From BQJU01 sp964015035 (GTDB lineage Bacteria > Bacteroidota > Bacteroidia > Chitinophagales > Saprospiraceae), in the NCBI GenBank assembly GCA_964015035.1, contig CAXHCA010000003.1, positions 48,953 through 112,952 on the forward strand: a stretch of DNA of 64,000 nucleotides, read 5' to 3'. Under the pieces are notes generated by a model. It saw only the letters and a list, made by a program, of their open reading frames with translations, was not told the DNA's origin and made no database searches. The position numbers were made by a program, and so were the translations under genes. Below, piece after piece: positions 42,715 to 51,077 of the stretch (its first letter is position 1; the number at the start of each line of letters is the position of its first letter).

Positions 42715-45081
42715 TTACTCATACTTCAACGCCTCCACCGGATTACCCAAGGCCGCTCGAATCGCCTGAAAGCTCACCGTCAACGCCGCAATCAATAGCG
42801 CCGCACCAATTGACATCAGAAAAGGATAAATACTCATCTCCGTTCGATATGCAAAATCCTCCAGCCACCGCTTGGACAACAAATAGCCAAACGGTACCGC
42901 TATAATGCCCGCCACCAGCACCCAGCGAATAAAATCTTTGACCAACATAAAACTAATCCCCGAAATAGATGCCCCCAATACTTTGCGAATGCCAATTTCC
43001 TTGGTCCGAGTCACCGCAGCGTAGGTTGCCAAACCAAAAAGGCCTAAAACAGCCAAAAAAATGGCGAGAATGGTAGCATAGAGCAACGTCTTGCCAAACC
43101 TGGCGTATTCCGCATATTGTTTTTGAAAAGATTCGTCCAGAAAAGAATACACCATCGGGTGGGCCGATTCCACCTGTTCCCACAAGGCGCGAATAGAGGC
43201 AATCGTCGTGGTCAATTGTTCCGGCGACACCTTGATAGCCGTGTAATAACGATCGTGGTGACCACCAATGAGCAACGGCCGAATATTGCCATCCAAACCT
43301 TGATAGTGGTAATCCTTGATCACCCCCACAATCTGACCATATTCCTCCTCTCCCATAAATTTTAGCTTTTGCCCCAGTGGGTTTTCGATGTGGTAATCTT
43401 TTACAAAAGCCTCATTTACCACGTAGTTATTCAGCGTATCCGCCGGCCGATCTGCCGCCAAAAAACGGCCTTCTTTTAGGGTCAGGCCCAATGTCTTGGC
43501 ATAGTCCGCATCCGCGAAAATAATGCGCGGATAAATCGGATCGGTCATTCCATCTACATTCATGCCCCAATCCGGTAGCCCATGCCCGGGCATCCGACTG
43601 GCCGTGGTCATCGACTTGACTCCGGGGATAGCCAAAAAGGCATCTTTCCTACTTTCCAATTTGCGGTGGGAGTCGTCCTTATTCAACGGAATCATCAATA
43701 CCTGGTCTCCCGAAAAACCCAAATCCTGGCTCATCATATAATTCATCTGCCGATAGATAAACAACATCACGATCACTAACACCACTGATAAGGAAAACTG
43801 CGACACTACCAGCGCCCGACGGAACAACTGCCCACCACTGCGTTGCATCACCCCTTTAAGCACCTTCACGGGTTGAAACCCGGAAAGCACAAAGGCTGGA
43901 TAACTTCCCGCCAGCAAACTCACCAATAGAACCAGCAATAATAAAGGTGGAATATACTGCCCCCAAGCACCATTCAGAAAAGTAAGCTGCCGGTCAATAA
44001 TTTGATTAAAAGAGGGCAAAAACACCTGTGCCAAAAATACCGCCAACAGTAGAGCCGAAGAACTCTGCACCAGCGTTTCCGAAAGGAATTGTATCACCAA
44101 CTGCTCCCGCCGAGCACCCGTTGCCTTACGTACCCCTACTTCTCGGGCGCGATTCATCGCCCGCGCAGTCGATAAATTGATGTAATTGATACTGGCAATC
44201 AACATAACGATCAAGGCAATGATACTGAAAATATAGATGTATTTGATATCTCCTCCTGTTGACCCTCCCCAGCCAATATCACTGGAATACAAATGAATCT
44301 CATCCATTGGCTGCAATTCCCAGCGGGCCAAATCATCATCCTTCACCGCTACACCTACTTCTTTCATCTCCGCAATAAAAAAGGGCTTCACCAGGTCTGT
44401 CATCTTCTGCTCCACCTGAGCTATATCCGCTTCCGGTGTCAGCCTTACGTAAGTCGCCCGGTTGTTACCCGTCCACGATGAGGAAGACCAATTAAACCGA
44501 GTGTACAATTCATAATCGAGGTGCGAATTCCCAGGATAAACCTCCAGCACACCACCCACAGTCAGGTCCATTTCATCATTGAAACGGATCGATTTCCCCA
44601 CCGGATTGACGGGGCCAAAGAACAACTCAGCCACCCGCTTGGAAAGCACCACCGCATTAGGTGCCTTCAAGGCCTCTTTCGGATTGCCATACAGCAAAGG
44701 CAACTCTACTACCGACAAAAAAGTACTATCGACCATTGCGGCACGCTTCACATAGATTTTTTCCTGCTCATATTCCATCAGCACTTCGCCATAGGAAGAC
44801 AATCCCGCAGCTTTGGTCACTTCGGGTAAATTTGCAGCCAGCCCCTCCGCCAACGGATCAGGCGTCCAAACCGTCTTACCGCCACTCTTCCAGTGCCGAT
44901 ACACCCGATGCACCTGGTCGTGCCCATTAATCCACTGGTCATAATTGAGTTCGTGCTGTACATAAAGCGCAATCAAGATCGCAATTGCCATCCCCAGCGC
45001 CAGTCCGCCGATATTGATAAAACTGTATAATTTGTTCTTAAACAGATTACGGAAAGCCGTTTTGAAATAGTTCTGAAGCAT
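42715..45081 (-). CDS. MacB/FtsX-type ABC permease
   Basis: 788-residue membrane protein with the Bacteroidota 'full-length' MacB_PCD-FtsX arrangement: N-terminal TM helix (NIGGLALGMAIAILIALYVQ), periplasmic domain, three TM helices carrying an FtsX domain (ARAMNRAREVGVRKATGARR), a second periplasmic domain and a second FtsX module (AVTRTKEIGIRKVLGAS). No ATPase gene is adjacent, as is common for this class. Members move lipids, peptides or drugs across the envelope or act as mechanotransmission proteins. The ATG at 45081 is preferred to TTG at 45087. Confidence 0.9.
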   Translation of the reverse strand: MLQNYFKTAFRNLFKNKLYSFINIGGLALGMAIAILIALYVQHELNYDQWINGHDQVHRVYRHWKSGGKTVWTPDPLAEGLAANLPEVTKAAGLSSYGEVLMEYEQEKIYVKRAAMVDSTFLSVVELPLLYGNPKEALKAPNAVVLSKRVAELFFGPVNPVGKSIRFNDEMDLTVGGVLEVYPGNSHLDYELYTRFNWSSSSWTGNNRATYVRLTPEADIAQVEQKMTDLVKPFFIAEMKEVGVAVKDDDLARWELQPMDEIHLYSSDIGWGGSTGGDIKYIYIFSIIALIVMLIASINYINLSTARAMNRAREVGVRKATGARREQLVIQFLSETLVQSSSALLLAVFLAQVFLPSFNQIIDRQLTFLNGAWGQYIPPLLLLVLLVSLLAGSYPAFVLSGFQPVKVLKGVMQRSGGQLFRRALVVSQFSLSVVLVIVMLFIYRQMNYMMSQDLGFSGDQVLMIPLNKDDSHRKLESRKDAFLAIPGVKSMTTASRMPGHGLPDWGMNVDGMTDPIYPRIIFADADYAKTLGLTLKEGRFLAADRPADTLNNYVVNEAFVKDYHIENPLGQKLKFMGEEEYGQIVGVIKDYHYQGLDGNIRPLLIGGHHDRYYTAIKVSPEQLTTTIASIRALWEQVESAHPMVYSFLDESFQKQYAEYARFGKTLLYATILAIFLAVLGLFGLATYAAVTRTKEIGIRKVLGASISGISFMLVKDFIRWVLVAGIIAVPFGYLLSKRWLEDFAYRTEMSIYPFLMSIGAALLIAALTVSFQAIRAALGNPVEALKYE

Positions 45082-45161
45082 AATCAATGAGTGTTAGGTA
45101 CCTTTTAAGGACCACCTAAATTCCTAAAGGTTGCCACAATATTGACCGCGTTAAAAAATTT

Positions 45162-45240
45162 GGGCGTGCCCCCGGCCCAGCCGGGGTCGGGCTATCCACT
45201 CTCACGCCCTGCGGTCGTACCGCTACTATCCCTCACGCAA
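45162..45240 (+). repeat. REP-like GGGCGTGCCC element
   Basis: Begins GGGCGTG (45162-45168), pairs with CACGCCC (45203-45209), and has an inner hairpin CCCCGGC-CCA-GCCGGGG (45170-45186); the tail ends at CTATCCCTCACGC. This form of intergenic repeat is common in Bacteroidota genomes. The rest of 45082-45486 holds no gene; a CAACTTTG -7-like box occurs at 45423-45430, close to the next gene. Confidence 0.7.
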
Positions 45241-45486
45241 CGCAACGCTTTCACCCACCGTCTTTTGCTGGCAAGCATATCCAGCATCACTACCGAGCGC
45301 CCGCCATCAAACCTTCGTCGTAAAAAAGGTGCTCTTCCCAGACGCCAGTCAAAAATCCTTGTCGTTCGTCTGAAAAAAAGTGCATTTCGCTCGAAAAAAA
45401 TAGCTTCTTAGAGAAAAGCCTTGCAACTTTGCCACGAAATCACCGTCTTTCTTACTAATAAAGGAAAGCACCTTAAAAACTTAATC

Positions 45487-46542
45487 ATGATCACCCGACA
45501 AAAAATGATGGCCATGGCGCTGTGGATAGCCGCCATCAGCCCGATGAATGTATTTGCATCGTCAGCAACAGGCTTACCGAGTATTTTTGACCGGCTGTAT
45601 TCTGAACAGATTCTGGAGGCGACGCTGGAGGTAAATGTTGATTTTCTTGTTGAAAAAAAGAAAACCAACGACTATCACCCAGCGGTATTTACCTTTACAG
45701 ATGGTACCGGACAGGAGCAACGCTGGCCTATAGAAGTACGCGCCCGCGGCCGTTTCCGCAGAGTCTATGGAGAATTCCCGCCACTAAAATTAAAGTTCCC
45801 TAAAAAAGCCCTCGCGGCCCGGGGTATGAATCACCACAACGACCTCAAACTGGTGACCAATATTACCGGTACCGAAGAAGGCGACGACTATATCTTGCGC
45901 GAATACCTGGCGTATAAACTATACCAGCAAATGAGCCCATACAACTATCGGGTACAATTGCTGCGCCTCACCTACAAAGATCTGGTTAGCGGTAAAAAAC
46001 AAGCCAGTTATGCCATCCTCATTGAAGATACCGACGAAATGGAGGATCGCTACCAGGGCGAAACTTGTAAGGACTGCTTTGGAATGGCAGATAGCCTTTT
46101 ACAACAGGACGCGGTTTATGCCCACGCCTTGTTTCAGTATATGATTGGCAACACGGATTGGTCCGTTGCTATGTCCCGAAATCTAAAGCTATTAAAACTA
46201 CCTTCAGGCAAACACGTCCCGGTACCCTACGATTTTGACTTCTCCGGACTGGTACACGCAAAGTATGCCATACCACGCGCTGAATTAGGCCAGCAGTCCA
46301 TTACCGATCGGGTTTTCCTTGCAGAATTGGACCAATCGGCACTGGCCCCTGCTATTGACCAATTCAAGGCCCGACGGGAACAATTACTTAATACGATTGA
46401 AAGTTTTGATCTACTCAGCCGTAAAAGCCGTAAGGAAATAACCAAATACCTCGATCAGTTCTTCATCGAATTGGAAAATGGTTTTGCGCCTAAGCTGCCC
46501 ACCTCACCGCCGTCAGAGATTGTCAAACCTGAGATCAACTGA
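45487..46542 (+). CDS. Secreted CotH kinase-like protein
   Basis: 351-residue protein with an N-terminal signal (MALWIAAISPMNVFA). The body resembles CotH-type atypical spore-coat kinases seen as stand-alone genes in Bacteroidota: an RARGRFRRVYGEFPPLKLKF segment, then LKLVTNITGT, an internal IGNTDWSVAMSRN and VPYDFDFSG, matching the CotH 'NWD…N' and 'PWDFD' motifs. Whether it still phosphorylates anything is unknown. The ATG at 45487 was chosen because the signal starts there. A strong hairpin follows the stop codon. Confidence 0.72.
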   Translation: MITRQKMMAMALWIAAISPMNVFASSATGLPSIFDRLYSEQILEATLEVNVDFLVEKKKTNDYHPAVFTFTDGTGQEQRWPIEVRARGRFRRVYGEFPPLKLKFPKKALAARGMNHHNDLKLVTNITGTEEGDDYILREYLAYKLYQQMSPYNYRVQLLRLTYKDLVSGKKQASYAILIEDTDEMEDRYQGETCKDCFGMADSLLQQDAVYAHALFQYMIGNTDWSVAMSRNLKLLKLPSGKHVPVPYDFDFSGLVHAKYAIPRAELGQQSITDRVFLAELDQSALAPAIDQFKARREQLLNTIESFDLLSRKSRKEITKYLDQFFIELENGFAPKLPTSPPSEIVKPEIN

Positions 46543-46550
46543 AGGAACTG

Positions 46551-46589
46551 AATGCGGTGGAGACGCCCGGCCAGCATCTCCACCGCATT
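46551..46589 (+). terminator. 13-bp-stem hairpin after CotH-like gene
   Basis: AATGCGGTGGAGA pairs perfectly with TCTCCACCGCATT around a 13-base loop, 9 bp after the stop codon. It lacks a U-tract; an R1 element begins 2 bp after the stem, which may have displaced the tail. Confidence 0.65.
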
Positions 46590-46590
46590 G

Positions 46591-46698
46591 TAAGTGCATG
46601 TTTGGAGGTGGTGCTTTAGCAGCGAAAATTGCAGGATTTACCGGGACTGAATAGCTTGCCCGAATATACTTCAGGGACTACCTCCAAACATGAACTTA
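46591..46698. mobile_element. R1 miniature element, 108-bp form
   Basis: Left end TAAGTGCATGTTTGGAGGT, right end ACCTCCAAACATGAACTTA. Its last three bases (46696-46698) are, on the minus strand, the TAA stop codon of the neighbouring carboxypeptidase-regulatory-domain gene. Confidence 0.88.
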
Positions 46699-47550
46699 AT
46701 ACCCTACCTCCAATTCCATACAAGCCGACACCATGGGAAACTTCTTCCATTCCCCCTGACTCCCATAGTGATAATAATGTACCGCACCAATAGAAGGCAC
46801 CGTAATTGGCAAATTCAGCGCACCGCCCTTCGTTGAATGTTCTATCCACTCGATCCCCATCACAATATCGTCATCCACTTCAATGGAGTAACTGCTTAAA
46901 TCTACCGTAATCCAACCTGATTGTTTATCGGTCACCTCTACGATAATATTCTGTTTGTTAATGGGAGCAGCGGGTTTACCTTTTTGCAGGCTGCGCACAT
47001 TAACCCGAAATTTCACTGCTTCAAAATTATTAGCACTGATAAAAAAACGAAACCGCTCTAAGTGCACCGGTTTGCTAAAATTGAATTTGCGCCCAATCTC
47101 CGCGCCCAAATTTTGATTGGGCTGTTCACTGAGTGAAAACTGAACAAACATGTTGGCATCCGCATTATCGTTACCCTTCGTCTTATAATGTTCAAACTGC
47201 GGCCGAACGGTCACTTCTGGCAGTTCGAGATGCTGAGACTTTAGGATGATTTCCAGCGGCTCATTCTGACTCACGGCCAGTAGGTGCTCCAACGTCAATG
47301 CGACACTTTCATACCCTACCATAGAAAAGACCACAGTATCAGCTGCGGCGATGGCCTTCGGCAGATAGAGGCGAAAGCTGCCATCCTCTGCCGAAACAGT
47401 GCCTTGTGCTGTTCCCGCAATACCAATATTTACATAGGCTAAGAGTTGGCGCTCATCATCGAGAACGATCCCCTGAATGACCTGCTCTTTTGCGAAGAGG
47501 GAGGTGCCCATAAAAAGTGTGCTGATCAAAAGAAGCAATAAATTTTTCAT
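46696..47550 (-). CDS. Carboxypeptidase-regulatory-like domain protein
   Basis: 284 residues; signal peptide (LLISTLFMGTSLFA), then a CarboxypepD_reg-like beta-sandwich (about 24-110, VIQGIVLDDERQLLAYVNI … SAEDGSFRLYLP … FSMVGYES) typical of TonB-dependent transporters but here in a short stand-alone protein. The rest is beta-rich with no named domain. Its upstream region carries four phased direct repeats. Its final codon and stop come from an R1 element, so the original C-terminus may have been slightly altered. Confidence 0.82.
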   Translation of the reverse strand: MKNLLLLLISTLFMGTSLFAKEQVIQGIVLDDERQLLAYVNIGIAGTAQGTVSAEDGSFRLYLPKAIAAADTVVFSMVGYESVALTLEHLLAVSQNEPLEIILKSQHLELPEVTVRPQFEHYKTKGNDNADANMFVQFSLSEQPNQNLGAEIGRKFNFSKPVHLERFRFFISANNFEAVKFRVNVRSLQKGKPAAPINKQNIIVEVTDKQSGWITVDLSSYSIEVDDDIVMGIEWIEHSTKGGALNLPITVPSIGAVHYYHYGSQGEWKKFPMVSACMELEVGY

Positions 47551-47607
47551 AACCGGATTTTTTTTTCAACAAAAGTATTCTTCCGGCCAATAGCGCGCAG
47601 CACCATG

Positions 47608-47685
47608 GGAGTAACGACAAGTTGCAGGGACTAAATGAAGTCGTCATGGGGTCAATGACAAGCTACCGGGGCGAACGGTAAGCTG
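47608..47685 (-). promoter_or_regulatory. Four phased direct repeats (LytTR-like operator array)
   Basis: On the plus strand the cores AACGACAAG (47613), AATGAAGTC (47634), AATGACAAG (47654) and AACGGTAAG (47674) repeat every 20-21 bp, each preceded by GGG. Read on the minus strand they are CTTRYCRTT-like and lie about 60-140 bp upstream of the 47550 start. Two-helical-turn spacing of imperfect 9-mers is the arrangement bound by LytTR response regulators; the assignment is tentative. Confidence 0.55.
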
Positions 47686-47694
47686 AGGAAAGGT

Positions 47695-47732
47695 AAAAAA
47701 GAACACCTTCTTCGACAACAAACAAGGTGTTC
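47695..47732 (-). terminator. Rho-independent terminator of the barrel gene
   Basis: On the minus strand a 9-bp stem (GAACACCTT / AAGGTGTTC, loop 14) is followed by T6. It lies 56 bp after the stop codon of the 47789-48502 gene. Confidence 0.85.
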
Positions 47733-47788
47733 CGGTTATTTTACGCATAGCTGCCAAATGGCAACAAGTTTTTCCAAACTTTGCGCGA

Positions 47789-48502
47789 TTATTTTTCCTC
47801 GTTCTTGATACGCTGCGCCCCAAAGCGATACATCACCGAGGCACCGTAAAAGGTGTACCAATCATCCTTATCGGGGTTGCCCGACTGGCTCACCCCATCG
47901 AGGTAATCGGTAAAGGTTTTGCGCATGCCCAGCTCTACTGCCAATAACCACTGCTCCTTCAAATCAACTTTAATCCCAAAACCCATGGGAATAACAGGCA
48001 AAGTGGTGGAGTAGTTTTCCTTTTGATCTTGTTCAACTTTTTCCAAGTTAAAATTATTGGACTGACTATCCCCATAATTGGTGTCGGGTTTGAAAAAGGC
48101 GATGCCCACGCCGGCAAACAGATAGGGAGAGACCAATCGTTTAAAGTCTTCTTCATAGCGCTGTTTGCCCAGAGCATCCCACTCAAATTGAACAGAGAAT
48201 TCGGTTAACGGCGTGCGAAAATTAAACCCTCTTTCTTTGAGACGATCATAATTGTCGTCATTGCCCTTGAGTTTTCCATGCAATAGATTGGCACGCAGCG
48301 CAAAAATTGGCGAGAGATGATACTTAAAATTTAAGCCGACCCCCAGCGTAGTTTGATCCACATTAAAAATATTGGTTTCCACCAAGTCCCCTTGAAAATT
48401 CGCCCCTCCCAGGAAGAGGCCACCTTCAAATTTGTATGCCTGGCCCCAAAGCATACTTGTCCACAATACACAGACCAGCATTAGTGTAGATTTGTTCTTC
48501 AT
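47789..48502 (-). CDS. Outer membrane beta-barrel protein (DUF6089-like)
   Basis: 237 residues with signal peptide (LVCVLWTSMLWGQ) and an eight-stranded-barrel pattern (GGLFLGGANFQGDLVE, GVGLNFKYHLSP, SPYLFAGVGIAFFKP, WLLAVELGMRKTFTDYLDGVS). It is homologous to the N-terminal part of the OmpA-family protein at 51078-52634: GMRKTFTDYLDGVSQSGNPDKDDWY versus LRTAFTDYLDGISEAANPKRNDWY (compared in part). ATG at 48502 marks the signal; the longer frame has none. Function unknown. Confidence 0.83.
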   Translation of the reverse strand: MKNKSTLMLVCVLWTSMLWGQAYKFEGGLFLGGANFQGDLVETNIFNVDQTTLGVGLNFKYHLSPIFALRANLLHGKLKGNDDNYDRLKERGFNFRTPLTEFSVQFEWDALGKQRYEEDFKRLVSPYLFAGVGIAFFKPDTNYGDSQSNNFNLEKVEQDQKENYSTTLPVIPMGFGIKVDLKEQWLLAVELGMRKTFTDYLDGVSQSGNPDKDDWYTFYGASVMYRFGAQRIKNEEK

Positions 48503-48927
48503 CACGTAACGATTTATTTGTTTTGGTAAAAGTTTGATTGCCAAATCAGTGCCATTATGATCCAATGGCGGAGGGGGGAGAAATAATCTATCTACTAGCT
48601 TGTTGTAATTAGAGCACTACTTGATCGGCTTGTGGGAAAAGCGATGGAACGGTGTGTGTGTTTGACATTAAGAGCATGTTTTGCAGCCTGAATGACTACC
48701 TCCAAACATGCACTAAAATAGAGCATTGGCCTCTGGTGAGTGGCAAGTTACGTATTTATTTTAATGAAGTCAATTATATTTTGAAGTTGAAGTTGTTTAA
48801 GAATTGCTGCGATAGTCAAAAATCAGGCATTTTTGTCCTGGTTGAGGCACACACGGAGCATGATAGCAGGGCTATCAATGCGAGTACGGAACGAAAAGTA
48901 GGGCAAAAAGGACGATTTTGGGCATTG
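48503..48927. other. Intergenic stretch, possible coding relic
   Basis: About 0.4 kb with no convincing gene. After the short R1 derivative an open frame encodes a stretch ending VLVEAHTEHDSRAINAS… and stops at TAA 48928-48930, which is again the first three bases of an R1 copy. It may be the 3' end of a lost gene. Confidence 0.35.
48669..48716 (+). repeat. R1 deletion derivative, 48 bp
   Basis: Both termini are kept (TAAGAGCATGTTTTG at left, ACCTCCAAACATGCACTAA at right) with only GCAGCCTGAATGACT between them, so the interior of an R1 copy has been lost. Confidence 0.7.
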
Positions 48928-49035
48928 TAAGTGCATGTTTGGAGGTAGTGCTTTAGCAGCGAAAATTGCAGGATTTACCGGGACTGAATAGCTTGCCCGA
49001 ATATACTTCAGGGACGACCTCCAAACATGCACTAA
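48928..49035. mobile_element. R1 miniature element, 108-bp form
   Basis: Left end TAAGTGCATGTTTGGAGGT, right end ACCTCCAAACATGCACTAA, the cleanest pair of termini in the window; interior as at 46.6 kb. It lies 30 bp beyond the 3' end of the nucleosidase-like gene. Confidence 0.9.
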
Positions 49036-49065
49036 GTAGTTTTCAAACAACTTTTTTATATGAAA

Positions 49066-50757
49066 TTAACCCAATATCGCATTTAGGATCTTTAAAGTAA
49101 TCAGGTAGGTAGGCCGCACCCCATCTACCCCCAAGCTACCCGAAGCCAGTGTATGGCCGGTAATCAAGGGATTATCCGAAGCGTAGTAGGCATAACGGAG
49201 CTTCACATTTTCATTGATGCTTTTGCGAATTTTGGCAGCAGCCTGAATTGCCTTTTGGTAATGTGCCCCTTCCATTTCCAACCCAATGGCACGCCAAGAG
49301 GATTTTAGAAAGTACCGCAGGATGTCTTTGTTTTGTAAGGAAGTCCCCAACACTGTAATCATCGGCCCCTCATATACTTTCAAACCGTGCCCGGTAAAAT
49401 CTTCCTTCTTAAATTCATTTTCAAAAGGGTAATTGTCGGCGGTTCCTTCAAAGATATGTGCGTTGGGTACCATGATGTCTCCTTTCCCGCCTTCGAGAAT
49501 ACCAGCTTTTCCCATAATGGAGATAGACTCCACATTAATACACGTCTTTTTATTGCCTTCTTCAAAGGGTTTGAGCAATTCATCCATCGTCTCGTAGGCC
49601 TGCTCGCCAAAAGCATAATCCATCACTACCAAAACGGGGCGTTGTGCTTCGGGCAGGTCATCGCGCCAGCTAATTTCAGGAGACAACATGCTTTTATTCA
49701 ATTGGGCCGTATCAAAAATTTGCACTGAAATATTGGTGCCACTGGTATCATCAATCTGGTACATCCCCTGTCGGCTGGCTAGTTTACTAACCTGCTTGCG
49801 CATTTCTTCATTTTCCAGGAGACTCAACTCTCGTGCATAGTCTTCCAGCTCATTCAAACTTTTGTATTTCTTGAGCGCGGAGGGCGCATAGAGCGTATTC
49901 ATGGTACTGTGCAAGTTAGCACTGATGATGTGTAAGGGGCGCTCCAAAAGACCTTTGTTTTTGAGAAATTGCTTGATTTTTTGCGCCCACATCTCGCCGT
50001 AATAGTGATGCCCAACTTTTTCCCGCAAAGCAGAAGAAAAGGTGATCTCCCGGTCATTCTTATTCTGTGCCTCTTCAATGGACAGGCGGCCCATCCAGTA
50101 GGTAATGTGAAAGATACTGTTGACGTCCGGGTCATTCCCAAAGCGCTTACAGGCTGCTACTGTCTCATCATACGTACGCCCCAATAAGGCGCTCAGGTAG
50201 GTATAGGCCACCTCCTGATTGTATTCTTCTCCGGCGTCCTCTCGTCGCACAATTTCTTCCAACATCGTCCATTCCCGCTTGTCGCGATCCCGGTGATCCT
50301 GGCTGTTTTTGCGAATTTTTTCGGCTTCAATATAGAGAAAGGTGAGGTGTGTGAGGATGTCATAAATATCGCTGCGCCCACGGGTCATTTCGATGTAAAT
50401 TTCCTCCTTGTCGATGCGGTAGGCATTGCGCCGTCGCTTAGGAGGGATAATGGGCTTAAAATTACTGTTTTCAAATCCTTCGCGAGAAATAAGCCGTACG
50501 TACCGGCATTCCTCGATGCCTTTAGGTAAACGCTGAAAAATGTACAATAATCCATCCAGTTCGACCCGTTCAGGATCAGTAATAGCACCATAAATTTCTG
50601 GTTGCAAGACCATCAGCGCCTCAATCATGGCCTCTCCAGAAACGCCCAGAGGCTTATAACCTCCACGGATAAACAAATGGCGCATTGCAATGTATAAGCG
50701 TTGAATGGCTGCACGTGATTCCTGGGCTCTAGTTCTTTGACTACCGGATGTCAACAT
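49066..50757 (-). CDS. N-terminally extended nucleosidase/phosphorylase-like protein
   Basis: 563-residue cytosolic protein, probably DUF6909-like. The C-terminal ~220 residues look like a nucleoside phosphorylase/AMP nucleosidase fold: VLVVMDYAFGEQAYETMD, GKAGILEGGKGDIMVPNA (compare GK.G……GD..LP in AMP nucleosidase), AIGLEMEGAHYQKAI (compare EMEGA/DMET) and YYASDNPL (compare SD). The N-terminal ~330 residues are helical and charged, with no recognised domain. Catalysis on a nucleotide or nucleoside is inferred from motif order only. ATG 50757 is chosen; the frame's earlier codon is TTG. No operon partner. Confidence 0.7.
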   Translation of the reverse strand: MLTSGSQRTRAQESRAAIQRLYIAMRHLFIRGGYKPLGVSGEAMIEALMVLQPEIYGAITDPERVELDGLLYIFQRLPKGIEECRYVRLISREGFENSNFKPIIPPKRRRNAYRIDKEEIYIEMTRGRSDIYDILTHLTFLYIEAEKIRKNSQDHRDRDKREWTMLEEIVRREDAGEEYNQEVAYTYLSALLGRTYDETVAACKRFGNDPDVNSIFHITYWMGRLSIEEAQNKNDREITFSSALREKVGHHYYGEMWAQKIKQFLKNKGLLERPLHIISANLHSTMNTLYAPSALKKYKSLNELEDYARELSLLENEEMRKQVSKLASRQGMYQIDDTSGTNISVQIFDTAQLNKSMLSPEISWRDDLPEAQRPVLVVMDYAFGEQAYETMDELLKPFEEGNKKTCINVESISIMGKAGILEGGKGDIMVPNAHIFEGTADNYPFENEFKKEDFTGHGLKVYEGPMITVLGTSLQNKDILRYFLKSSWRAIGLEMEGAHYQKAIQAAAKIRKSINENVKLRYAYYASDNPLITGHTLASGSLGVDGVRPTYLITLKILNAILG

Positions 50758-51077
50758 ATTATTTTTACCCAAAAATAGAATTTATCCTGATTATTTAACA
50801 AACGGAATAATGTCAATTTTCAAACGGACACAGTTGCCCCTGTCTCAGTAAAGATACTGTTAAGGGGTAGCGAAGAATAAGTTGTCTGTTTCAGGCATGG
50901 TATTTTGTCGCCTTTTCGCTTTCCAATCCCGGTTTAATAGCCGCTTAAAATCCGTTAAAAGTGGCAACCTGCTTGAGCCAGAAATAGGAATTGGGTGGCC
51001 AATCATGATCAGTAATCAAACACTAAATACTGCACGGGGCGGGAAGGCTGGTATCGAGGTTGCCCAAAAAGGCGCCC
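50758..51077. other. Intergenic stretch with R3 remnants
   Basis: No gene. It contains the R3 repeat (AATCCCGG…TTAATAGCCGCTT, 50925-50946), followed by 50941-50977, which is 30/37 identical to 61682-61718. Confidence 0.5.

Noticed and set aside
41951..49050. Short minus-strand frames with HVWRSSLKYIRASYSVPV at three places
   Set aside because: All lie in R1 copies at 42.1, 46.6 and 48.9 kb; this is repeated DNA read in one frame, not a conserved protein.
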